From positions 1-23,918 of the forward strand of contig DFGU01000088.1 of the NCBI GenBank assembly GCA_002371785.1: DNA of 23,918 nucleotides, read 5' to 3'. The position numbers and the translations under genes were made by a program. The notes below the pieces were generated by a model, which saw only the letters and a list, made by a program, of their open reading frames with translations, ran no database searches and was not told the DNA's origin. This DNA is from Bacteroidales bacterium UBA3742. GTDB lineage: Bacteria > Bacteroidota > Bacteroidia > Bacteroidales > Paludibacteraceae. Of the stretch, positions 1 through 6,577 are shown in pieces (position 1 is the stretch's first letter; the number at the start of each line of letters is the position of its first letter).

Positions 1-878
1 ACCCAGATCATCTCCTTCTTGCTGTCATAGACAGGACGGAACTCACCGTAAGGACCGCTCATGCGAACCTTATCCCCCGGTTTGAGCGAGAAGATATAGG
101 TAGAAGCGATACCGCAGGGTACATCCATGAACTCAGGACCATTCGGGCACTGCTCTTTGGGTTTGAACGGCGGCGTGGCGATACGCACGGTAAGGGTGAT
201 GATATCGCCCTCGTCAGGGTAGTTAGCCATGGAGTACGCACGCACTGTTGCTTGGGTGTTCTTCTGTTTGAGTTTGAACAGGCCGAACTTCTGCCAAGCG
301 GGGAGGTAGAGGTCGCCGATGAGCGATTTATCCATGTCGCGGTCGTAGTCGATGTCGTACTCAGGGATGATGATCTGTGCGTACGAACCCGGCTCGAAGT
401 GCATGTGCTCGCCCGGAGGCAACTGAACCTTGAACTCCTTGATGAAGGTAGCGACGTTCTTGTTAGAGATGACTTCGCACTCCCATTCCTTGACGCCGAG
501 CACGGCTTCGTCCATCTTGAGGACGAGGTCGTTCTTGACCTTGACCTGGCAACCGAGGCGCCAGTGGTCTTTCTGCTGTTTACGCGAGAAATGGACGGTC
601 TCGGTAGGCAGGATCTCTCCGCCACCTTCGAGTACCTGGCACTTACACTGGCCGCAGGAACCCTTACCGCCGCAAGCCGAGGGCAGGTGAACACCTGCTT
701 CGCCCATGGCGTTGAGGAGGCTTCCGCCGGCAGGGATCTCGTACTCCTTATCGCCGTTGATAACAACCTTGACGTTGCCGGAAGAAACCAAGTACTTCTT
801 AGCTACGAGCAGGATAACCACCAAAAGGAGAATAACCACGAGGAATACTCCTACTGCATATAAGATATTTGTAATCAT
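1..878 (-). CDS. nqrF: Na+-NQR subunit F, NADH-oxidising flavoprotein (partial, 3' end cut by window edge)
   Basis: NqrF takes electrons from NADH onto FAD and a 2Fe-2S cluster and feeds them to the membrane part of the Na+-translocating NADH:quinone oxidoreductase. The 292 visible residues show an N-terminal membrane helix (about residues 6-27). A plant-type ferredoxin domain follows, with cluster ligands Cys69, Cys75, Cys78 and Cys110 (C-x5-C-x2-C then a distant C). The start of a ferredoxin-reductase domain carries the FAD-binding RAYSMANY motif at 213-220. The NADH-binding C-terminus lies outside the window. The ATG at 876-878 is preceded by AAGGAGG at 887-893, eight bases upstream. It is the last of six nqr genes, 17 bp after nqrE. 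The family assignment is very secure. Confidence 0.97.
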   Translation of the reverse strand, partial: MITNILYAVGVFLVVILLLVVILLVAKKYLVSSGNVKVVINGDKEYEIPAGGSLLNAMGEAGVHLPSACGGKGSCGQCKCQVLEGGGEILPTETVHFSRKQQKDHWRLGCQVKVKNDLVLKMDEAVLGVKEWECEVISNKNVATFIKEFKVQLPPGEHMHFEPGSYAQIIIPEYDIDYDRDMDKSLIGDLYLPAWQKFGLFKLKQKNTQATVRAYSMANYPDEGDIITLTVRIATPPFKPKEQCPNGPEFMDVPCGIASTYIFSLKPGDKVRMSGPYGEFRPVYDSKKEMIW

Positions 879-886
879 ATTCGTAT

Positions 887-893
887 CCTCCTT
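887..893 (-). promoter_or_regulatory. Shine-Dalgarno site of nqrF (AAGGAGG)
   Basis: A consensus AAGGAGG reads on the minus strand, with eight bases between GGAGG and the nqrF ATG. Such strong sites are unusual in Bacteroidota. This one belongs to a series of five in the nqr operon. Confidence 0.85.
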
Positions 894-895
894 TT

Positions 896-1504
896 TTAGA
901 TGTTAAGACCACTGAAGCACATGAAGGCCATTGCCATCAAACCAACGGTGATGAAGGTGATGCCAAGTCCTTGCAGGGGCTTTGGTACGTCGTTATACTC
1001 CATTTTCTCACGTATTCCGGCCAGACAGCAAATAGCCATTAGCCATCCAATACCCGAACCGAGTGCGTAAGCGAAGGCATCGCCGATATTGGCGATAGCT
1101 TTTACGTTCTCCGGATCCAGAATGATACGCTGCTGCATGAAGAGCGAACCACCCATGATGGCGCAGTTCACAGCAATCAGCGGCAGGAAGATACCGAGGC
1201 TCGCATAGAGCGACGGGCTGAATTTCTCGACAACCATCTCCACGATCTGCACAATAGCAGCGATGACGGCGATGAAGAGGATGAAACTCAGGTAACCCAG
1301 GTCGAGCGGGTTGAGCACATACACTTGCAGCAGGTAGTTAACCGGCAGCGTGATAAGCAGCACGAATGTAACGGCTATACCCAGACCCAGACTGGTCTTA
1401 ACGGTCTTACTAACGGCAAGGTAAGAACACATGCCGAGGAAGAACGCGAAAATCATATTGTCCGCAAAGATAGAGCGGATAAACAAACTAAATGCGTGTT
1501 CCAT
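896..1504 (-). CDS. nqrE: Na+-NQR subunit E, integral membrane
   Basis: NqrE is one of the two paralogous membrane subunits (with NqrD) that sit as an antiparallel pair in the sodium-pumping core. The 202-residue protein is almost wholly hydrophobic, with about six helices, the usual length for the family. Cys26 (GMCSYLAV) and Cys114 (VNCAIMGG) are the half-helix cysteines known in this family to share an intramembrane 2Fe-2S centre with the matching pair in NqrD. The ATG overlaps the nqrD stop by one base (TAATG). An AAGGAGG site lies inside the last codons of nqrD, so translation is probably coupled. Assignment secure. Confidence 0.97.
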   Translation of the reverse strand: MEHAFSLFIRSIFADNMIFAFFLGMCSYLAVSKTVKTSLGLGIAVTFVLLITLPVNYLLQVYVLNPLDLGYLSFILFIAVIAAIVQIVEMVVEKFSPSLYASLGIFLPLIAVNCAIMGGSLFMQQRIILDPENVKAIANIGDAFAYALGSGIGWLMAICCLAGIREKMEYNDVPKPLQGLGITFITVGLMAMAFMCFSGLNI

Positions 1505-2124
1505 TACTTAGCCTCCTTATCATTATAAGCGCGGTGCGCCCAGATTACACATCCTACCAAGATCAGTGCCATAGCCGGCATCAACATCATACCGCAGTTC
1601 TCGTAGCCGAGGTCGTAGAACGACTGCGGGATGATTTGGTAGCCCAGCAGTTGTCCCGAACCCAGCAGTTCGCGGAAGAATGCCACGATGATCAATATGA
1701 TGGCATAGCCCAGACCGTTGCCCAGACCGTCGAGGAGCGAATCCCATGCGTTGTTGGTCATGGCAAAGGCCTCAAGACGACCCATCAGGATACAGTTGGT
1801 GATGATCAGACCGATATAGACGGATAGCTGCATAGCCACATCGTAGGCAAAGGCTTTGAGCACTTCGCTCACGAGGGTTACCAGCGCGGCTACTACAACC
1901 AGTTGCACGATAATACGGATTCGCATAGGAATGGTATTACGCAGCAACGAGATGATGACATTGGCCATAGCGACGATGATCGTCACGGCGATACCCATGA
2001 CGAGCGCAGGCTTCAGTTGCACCGTTACGGCGAGGGCAGAACAGATACCGAGCACCTGTACTACCACAGGGTTGTTCACGTTAAGAGGACCCAGTAATGT
2101 CTCTTTTGTTTTCTGACTTAGCAT
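1504..2124 (-). CDS. nqrD: Na+-NQR subunit D, integral membrane
   Basis: NqrD is the paralogue and partner of NqrE in the membrane core of the sodium pump. The protein has 206 residues and about six hydrophobic helices. Cys28 (GICSALAV) and Cys111 (TNCILMG) match the cysteine pair expected to bind the shared membrane 2Fe-2S cluster. I place the start at the ATG at 2122-2124, because AAGGAGG at 2132-2138 lies seven bases upstream. An in-frame TTG at 2130 would lie only a base or two from that site and is less likely. The gap to the nqrC stop is two bases. Its stop codon overlaps the nqrE ATG. Confidence 0.96.
   Translation of the reverse strand: MLSQKTKETLLGPLNVNNPVVVQVLGICSALAVTVQLKPALVMGIAVTIIVAMANVIISLLRNTIPMRIRIIVQLVVVAALVTLVSEVLKAFAYDVAMQLSVYIGLIITNCILMGRLEAFAMTNNAWDSLLDGLGNGLGYAIILIIVAFFRELLGSGQLLGYQIIPQSFYDLGYENCGMMLMPAMALILVGCVIWAHRAYNDKEAK
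1512..1518 (-). promoter_or_regulatory. Shine-Dalgarno site of nqrE (AAGGAGG)
   Basis: AAGGAGG lies within the final codons of nqrD on the minus strand, with seven bases between GGAGG and the nqrE ATG. Confidence 0.85.
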
Positions 2125-2126
2125 AA

Positions 2127-2765
2127 TCAATCCTCCTTATTTAAAAAGTCCTTATATTCTTCCAGATTCGAAAGGAGCATATCGCTCACACCGGTAGATG
2201 TGATTGTTGCACCCGAAACGGCATCCACTTGATAGTCTGCACCGGCATCGCAGGTCTTGCCCGACTTCATGACAGCGACAGATACGATCTGGCCATCTTT
2301 GCGGATTTGCTTGCCGTCAAACTGCTTGCGGAACTTCTTCTCTACGATGAGTGCACCCAGACCCGGCGTCTCCGACTCGTGGTTGAAGTTCACACCATAG
2401 ATGGTGTTCTTGTCATCGTTGAGCGCCAGATAACCGCCGATACCGCCCCAAAGACCGGCACCGTGGAGACGCAGGACGTACTTGGTCTCTCCGTTAGCCA
2501 ACTGGAATTTCAAGATGTTAGCTTTCTGGCCATCTTCGCTCTTCTGAATGGTGTCCACCAGGATCTTGTCGTATTCAGCAGCCGGATCGGCGCAGGTGTT
2601 GAGATCGTATTGCAAGGCAACCAACATCTGCTTCTGCTGATCCAGACGTACTTTCTCATCCTGGGCATTCTTCAGTCCAAGGTGCGCCAAAGCCAGCAAC
2701 ACTGCTACAATAATAACTACTATGGTAGCATATACAATTGTATAGGTATTACTATTTGTATTCAT
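2127..2765 (-). CDS. nqrC: Na+-NQR subunit C, covalent FMN subunit
   Basis: NqrC carries a covalently bound FMN that relays electrons to NqrB. The 212-residue protein has one N-terminal membrane helix (about residues 8-30) and a soluble FMN-binding domain. The flavinylation motif D-A-V-S-G-A-T is at 181-187, so Thr187 is the expected phosphoester attachment site. The conserved ETPGLGA segment is at 132-138. The ATG at 2763-2765 has AAGGAGG at 2772-2778, six bases upstream, and this site merges with the nqrB stop codon (TAAGGAGG). Covalent attachment needs an ApbE-type flavin transferase, which is not in this window. Length and motifs are normal for the family. Confidence 0.97.
   Translation of the reverse strand: MNTNSNTYTIVYATIVVIIVAVLLALAHLGLKNAQDEKVRLDQQKQMLVALQYDLNTCADPAAEYDKILVDTIQKSEDGQKANILKFQLANGETKYVLRLHGAGLWGGIGGYLALNDDKNTIYGVNFNHESETPGLGALIVEKKFRKQFDGKQIRKDGQIVSVAVMKSGKTCDAGADYQVDAVSGATITSTGVSDMLLSNLEEYKDFLNKED
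2132..2138 (-). promoter_or_regulatory. Shine-Dalgarno site of nqrD (AAGGAGG)
   Basis: AAGGAGG lies within the last codons of nqrC on the minus strand. Seven bases separate GGAGG from the ATG at 2124, which decides that start over the TTG at 2130. Confidence 0.85.
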
Positions 2766-2771
2766 AGCAGT

Positions 2772-2778
2772 CCTCCTT
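2772..2778 (-). promoter_or_regulatory. Shine-Dalgarno site of nqrC (AAGGAGG)
   Basis: AAGGAGG overlaps the nqrB TAA stop on the minus strand, with six bases between GGAGG and the nqrC ATG. Confidence 0.85.
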
Positions 2779-3976
2779 ATGCGTTAACGCGTTTAGCACG
2801 CTTGTTAATATTTACCTGTACTACGCACCAGTCGATGAGCGGAGCAAAGGCGTTCATGAGCAGAATAGCCAGCATCATTCCCTCGGGATAACCCGGGTTG
2901 AGGACGCGTACGAGAACGGCCACAAGACCGATCAGGAAGCCGTAGATCCACTTACCGCACTCGGTGCGAGCCGAGGTAACAGGGTCGGTAGCCATAAATA
3001 CTGCACCGAAAGCGAATCCGCCCATTACGAGGTGCATGTACCATGGCAGGTTGGCTGCTGCGGTGTCGGGACCAAACTGGTTGAACAACCAAGCGGTCAG
3101 ACCACCACCGATAAAGGTAGCCAACATGGTCTTCCAACTTGCAACACCCGTGCTGATCAGCAGGATAGCGCCGAGCAGGATAGCCCATACGCAGGTCTCA
3201 CCCACCGAACCGGGAATCAGACCGTTGACAGCATCCCAGAAACCGATAGGCATGAGCGATGCATCCGTAGTGGTACCAATCTGGGTGAGCGGGGTAGCGG
3301 TGGTGTAACCATCCACCAGCTGTCCGGCATCCCAACCCCATGTGCTACCAATGCGAACGAACGGTTCGTCACCGGTCATGTGACTCGGATAAGCGAAGAA
3401 CAGGAACGCACGCGTGATGAGCGCTACGTTGAAGATGTTGTAACCCGTACCGCCGAATACCTCTTTGGCAAAGATGACAGCAAACGCTACGGCGATAGCT
3501 ACCTGCCAAAGCGGCGTGTTGATGGGCACAATGAGCGGGATGATGAATCCCGTTACCAGGAATCCCTCTGCCACTTCTTCGTGCTTGATCTGCGCTACGA
3601 TAAACTCAATGCCCAGACCTACTGCGTATGCTACAATGATGTAGGGCAGTACGGCCAGCAGACCGAAGCCGAAAGCTTTCCAGAATAGCGCGCAGGTCAG
3701 ACCGCAGCAACCGAGTTGACCGGTAGCCAACAGGTGCTGGTAACCGACGTTGAACATACCGAACAGCATAGCGGGCATGAGCGCCATGACTACGAGAATC
3801 ATCGTGCGCTTGCTGTCGCTACCGTCGTGGATATGCGTACCGTTGGGTTTTGCGGTGGTCTGCGGAGTGAACAGGAAGGTATCAAAGGCGTCATAGAACG
3901 AGCTGAGTTTTTCCAGCTTACCGCCTTGCTCGAAGTTCTTGCCGAACTTCTTCCAAATATCATAAAGCTTCTTCAT
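2777..3976 (-). CDS. nqrB: Na+-NQR subunit B, membrane FMN/riboflavin subunit
   Basis: NqrB is the main membrane subunit of the sodium pump. It carries covalent FMN and riboflavin and forms part of the ion pathway. The 399-residue protein has a long cytoplasmic N-terminal segment (about 1-57) and then about ten hydrophobic helices. A conserved glycine-rich stretch (KEVFGGTGYNIFN) is at 171-183. The flavinylation region reads D-G-Y-T-T-A-T at 222-228, so Thr228 is the probable FMN site. The third position is Thr, where NqrC of this operon has Gly. The ATG overlaps the nqrA stop (TAATG) and has AAGGAG at 3985-3990. Assignment secure. Confidence 0.97.
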   Translation of the reverse strand: MKKLYDIWKKFGKNFEQGGKLEKLSSFYDAFDTFLFTPQTTAKPNGTHIHDGSDSKRTMILVVMALMPAMLFGMFNVGYQHLLATGQLGCCGLTCALFWKAFGFGLLAVLPYIIVAYAVGLGIEFIVAQIKHEEVAEGFLVTGFIIPLIVPINTPLWQVAIAVAFAVIFAKEVFGGTGYNIFNVALITRAFLFFAYPSHMTGDEPFVRIGSTWGWDAGQLVDGYTTATPLTQIGTTTDASLMPIGFWDAVNGLIPGSVGETCVWAILLGAILLISTGVASWKTMLATFIGGGLTAWLFNQFGPDTAAANLPWYMHLVMGGFAFGAVFMATDPVTSARTECGKWIYGFLIGLVAVLVRVLNPGYPEGMMLAILLMNAFAPLIDWCVVQVNINKRAKRVNA

Positions 3977-5331
3977 TACTCAATCTCCTTCTTTAAGTTG
4001 TCCAACGCCTCGCGAACGATAGCCTGCAGTGGCATCTTGCTGGTGCAGACGAACTCGCACAGTGCAAAATCTTCCGGAGCAACCTCGTACGCGCCGAGGG
4101 CTTCCATGCGGTCGATATTGCCGGCTATCATTGCTTTGATCAAATACTCAGGATAGATGTCCATCGGGAAGACACGGTCGTACTCATGACTGACGATGAT
4201 CGCACGGCGACCACCTTTCAGACGAGCATCCCAGTTGTACTTCTTCGGACCGAAGAGCCAACGCGTGAAGCAGTTGTCCAGCATCTTAGCAGGATCCGTG
4301 CAACCGGCGTTGAAGTCCTTGAATCGCGGTAGCAGCCATCCCATGAACTCGGCTTTGTTTGCACCGTCTTCGAGCACGGTGAACTGGTTGTCGTAGAGCG
4401 AGATGATATCGTTCTCGGGGCATACCTGACGACCACTCAGCACGTTGCCGGCGATGTAACGGCACGGGCACTCGGTGTGTACGTTGCTGGTGAAGATAGC
4501 GCTAACCGGCATACCGGGCAGCACATTGTAGTACTGACGGCCGTAAGCCAAGGGACCGGTGAGGGCCACTTTCTTCTGCATGTCCACGATACCTTTCTGG
4601 AACAGACGACCGATGAGTGCGAGATCCTGGATGTTGACGGTGAAGACCGTCTCACCCTTTGCCAGCGGCGCGAGGTTGTTCAACTGTACGCCGACGTTGC
4701 CTGCAGGGTGAGGGCCAAACACCTCATACAAGGTGCAATCCTTGAGCTCACGGAACTCGGTGGCACGTGCGCCGCCCTGGATACCGATGAATACCGGTGC
4801 CAAAGTAGCGAGCGCGGAAACACCGGCTTGCAGCGTAGGCAATTGGCCTTTCAGCACCCACTCATAGTTCGGGGCACAAGGCGCACTGTCAAAACTCGAA
4901 ATAAAAATAGCGCGAGGTTGCTTGTTCGGCATCGCGATGCAATCGTACGGACGTTGCTTCATCAATGCCCAGAGGCCGCTTTTCAGCAGCAGTTCCTTCA
5001 CGTCGCCAGCAGTGTCGAATTTCTCGTACTCGATCACAGCGTCAGCCGCGATATCGATGGAGAGGATCTTTCGACGATCTCCACGTACGATCTCTTTGAC
5101 TTCGCCCGAGACGGGTGAGGTAAAGAACAAGCTCTCAAACACCTTGTCGTGAAACAGCGGGCTACCCGCTTTCACACGATCGCCGACCTTGACATCCAGC
5201 TTGGGTGTGATGCCGGCGAACTGGTCGGGCACTACGTGAAAGACCTCCGGTCTGCGAACGCTACCCAGCGTCTCAGCCGCTTGTCCCTCAAACGGAATGT
5301 CCAAACCACGTTTCAGTTTGATTGTTTGCAT
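3976..5331 (-). CDS. nqrA: Na+-NQR subunit A
   Basis: NqrA is the large peripheral cytoplasmic subunit of the sodium-pumping NADH:quinone oxidoreductase and is linked to quinone binding. The 451-residue length is typical. The start (MQTIKLKRGLDIPFEGQAAE) and the biotinyl/lipoyl-like N-terminal region (KVGDRVKAGSPLFHDK, about 47-62) match the family. It is the first gene of the operon. The ATG at 5329-5331 follows a leader of roughly 65 bases. Unlike the five downstream nqr genes it has no Shine-Dalgarno site, only an A/T-rich leader. A clear promoter lies at 5404-5434. The stop overlaps the nqrB ATG by one base. Confidence 0.97.
   Translation of the reverse strand: MQTIKLKRGLDIPFEGQAAETLGSVRRPEVFHVVPDQFAGITPKLDVKVGDRVKAGSPLFHDKVFESLFFTSPVSGEVKEIVRGDRRKILSIDIAADAVIEYEKFDTAGDVKELLLKSGLWALMKQRPYDCIAMPNKQPRAIFISSFDSAPCAPNYEWVLKGQLPTLQAGVSALATLAPVFIGIQGGARATEFRELKDCTLYEVFGPHPAGNVGVQLNNLAPLAKGETVFTVNIQDLALIGRLFQKGIVDMQKKVALTGPLAYGRQYYNVLPGMPVSAIFTSNVHTECPCRYIAGNVLSGRQVCPENDIISLYDNQFTVLEDGANKAEFMGWLLPRFKDFNAGCTDPAKMLDNCFTRWLFGPKKYNWDARLKGGRRAIIVSHEYDRVFPMDIYPEYLIKAMIAGNIDRMEALGAYEVAPEDFALCEFVCTSKMPLQAIVREALDNLKKEIE
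3985..3990 (-). promoter_or_regulatory. Shine-Dalgarno site of nqrB (AAGGAG)
   Basis: AAGGAG lies within the end of nqrA on the minus strand, with eight bases between GGAG and the nqrB ATG. Confidence 0.8.
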
Positions 5332-5358
5332 GTTGGTTAATAATTTATTTTTTGTATT

Positions 5359-5388
5359 CTAGTGTTTCTAGTTGTTCTAGTGTGCTAG
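5359..5388 (-). repeat. Four CTAG units in the nqrA leader
   Basis: CTAG occurs at 5359-5362, 5368-5371, 5377-5380 and 5385-5388, with spacings of 9, 9 and 8 bases, inside the expected nqrA 5' leader. The units sit in a diverged 9-base repeat of the form TTCTAGTGT on the plus strand. The function is unknown. It could be a binding site or chance low complexity. Confidence 0.6.
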
Positions 5389-5403
5389 TTTTGCAAAAGC
5401 GTG

Positions 5404-5434
5404 CAAAGTTACAACTTTTTTCCGATATACGCAA
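5404..5434 (-). promoter_or_regulatory. nqr operon promoter (TTG, 20 bp, TAACTTTG)
   Basis: On the minus strand, TTG (5434-5432) is followed by exactly 20 bases and TAACTTTG (5411-5404). This fits the Bacteroidetes sigma-ABfr consensus (-33 TTTG, -7 TAnnTTTG). Transcription should begin near 5398-5400, giving a leader of about 65 bases before nqrA. The sequence from -33 to just past -7 is almost identical to the promoter at 20659-20689. Confidence 0.8.
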
Positions 5435-5476
5435 GCGCGCGCGAACATTTTTTTATTTTGTAAAGTGTTGTTGCAG

Positions 5477-6577
5477 TTACAGTAGGTGCATAAATTGTGC
5501 AGATTGCGTTTCACGCGTGAACTCTTCCGCGTGACGAACGGTTTGCGTTGTATAGCCGCAAGAAGTCCATTCATGGTATTTCTCCAGGATAAACTGCCGA
5601 ATCTCTTCGGTATCGTTGGTGGCGATACCGGCATTGGTGTGTCGAATCAGTTCAGCCAAGTCGCCCCGGTCGGACGGTACGCACAGGATAGGACGTTGGC
5701 AGCCGAGTGCCTCGTAGAACTTGGTGGTGAGCATGCCGTGTGTGTGTTCGGATGTGAGAACGAGCATGATGCTACTTGTGCGAATCGCATCGCCCAGTTC
5801 GGTATGCGGGATCGGATGATGTTGTGGGGTGTGAATGTCCAACTCGATGGGTATGTTTAGCGATGCGATGGCTTGCTTAACCTTCTCTAAACCTGGTTTT
5901 TGCCACTCATGTAGCGATCCGATGTACCGAATTGCAAACCGTTCGCATGGCTGCTTCTGAGGATAAAACTGCTGCGGGTCATAGCCGTTGTAAACGACCT
6001 GCACATTCGGATTGTATTGGCGTATAAACGCCGCATGCCAAGGCGAGACGGTGGTGATGGCTTGTGCCGTGCGCAGGACGCGGTTGCGTCGGCGGATATG
6101 GATGGCACGATAGAGTTTGCGCAACGGACGGGTCCACCATTGTTGGTGCCGGTATTGATAATGGGAGTCATCGACCTGTTCAGCCAGGTCGCGAATATCG
6201 CAAATCAGCGGTAGGTTGAGCCGGTGGGCGATACGTGCTGCCGCTCCCAATGGGAAGTCGCTAAAGGCCGTACAAAGTACGGCGTCGAATGTCTGCTGCC
6301 GGATTTCCGCTGTTTGCAGGCTCTTTTGTGCAAACACGCGGTTATGCCAGTCCGTGAGCAAGGTCCAGGCGGTTTTTACGGCCCAATCTATGAGGCTCCC
6401 CGAGTACATCGGAATGGTCAGAATGGGGTATGTGTGTGCATATTCCAGCGGCTCATATTGCTCGGTCAGCAGGGTGACACCATATCCTTGCCGCACGAGA
6501 AAATCGCACAGATAGCGCAGACGCGGCAAATAGCCCGGGGCTGCCGGCGGATCGGATATGACAAGGATGTTTTTCAT
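5477..6577 (-). CDS. Glycosyltransferase, GT4-like (GT-B fold)
   Basis: Probably transfers a sugar from a nucleotide donor onto a surface glycan or glycolipid at the inner face of the cytoplasmic membrane. The 366-residue protein begins with a Rossmann-like strand (MKNILVISDPPAAPGYLPRL). It carries an internal VVYNGYDPQQF segment at 194-204, where GT4 enzymes often have a V.NG.D motif. The donor-side motif is TTKFYEALGCQRPIL at 284-298, with Glu289 as the likely nucleotide-sugar-binding acid. There is no signal peptide or membrane helix. The acceptor and sugar cannot be read from sequence. Its ATG overlaps the deacetylase stop (ATGA), so translation is probably coupled. It is the last gene of the nine-gene cluster, 42 bp before the nqr promoter. 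No terminator hairpin is evident after it. Confidence 0.85.
   Translation of the reverse strand: MKNILVISDPPAAPGYLPRLRYLCDFLVRQGYGVTLLTEQYEPLEYAHTYPILTIPMYSGSLIDWAVKTAWTLLTDWHNRVFAQKSLQTAEIRQQTFDAVLCTAFSDFPLGAAARIAHRLNLPLICDIRDLAEQVDDSHYQYRHQQWWTRPLRKLYRAIHIRRRNRVLRTAQAITTVSPWHAAFIRQYNPNVQVVYNGYDPQQFYPQKQPCERFAIRYIGSLHEWQKPGLEKVKQAIASLNIPIELDIHTPQHHPIPHTELGDAIRTSSIMLVLTSEHTHGMLTTKFYEALGCQRPILCVPSDRGDLAELIRHTNAGIATNDTEEIRQFILEKYHEWTSCGYTTQTVRHAEEFTRETQSAQFMHLL

Noticed and set aside
59..766. A 235-codon open frame on the minus strand in a second frame over nqrF
   Set aside because: Ser/Arg/Thr-rich low-complexity translation. The correct frame gives NqrF with all iron-sulfur and FAD motifs.
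2229..2891. A 220-codon plus-strand open frame opposite nqrC and nqrB
   Set aside because: No recognisable domain. It crosses two conserved genes read on the other strand.
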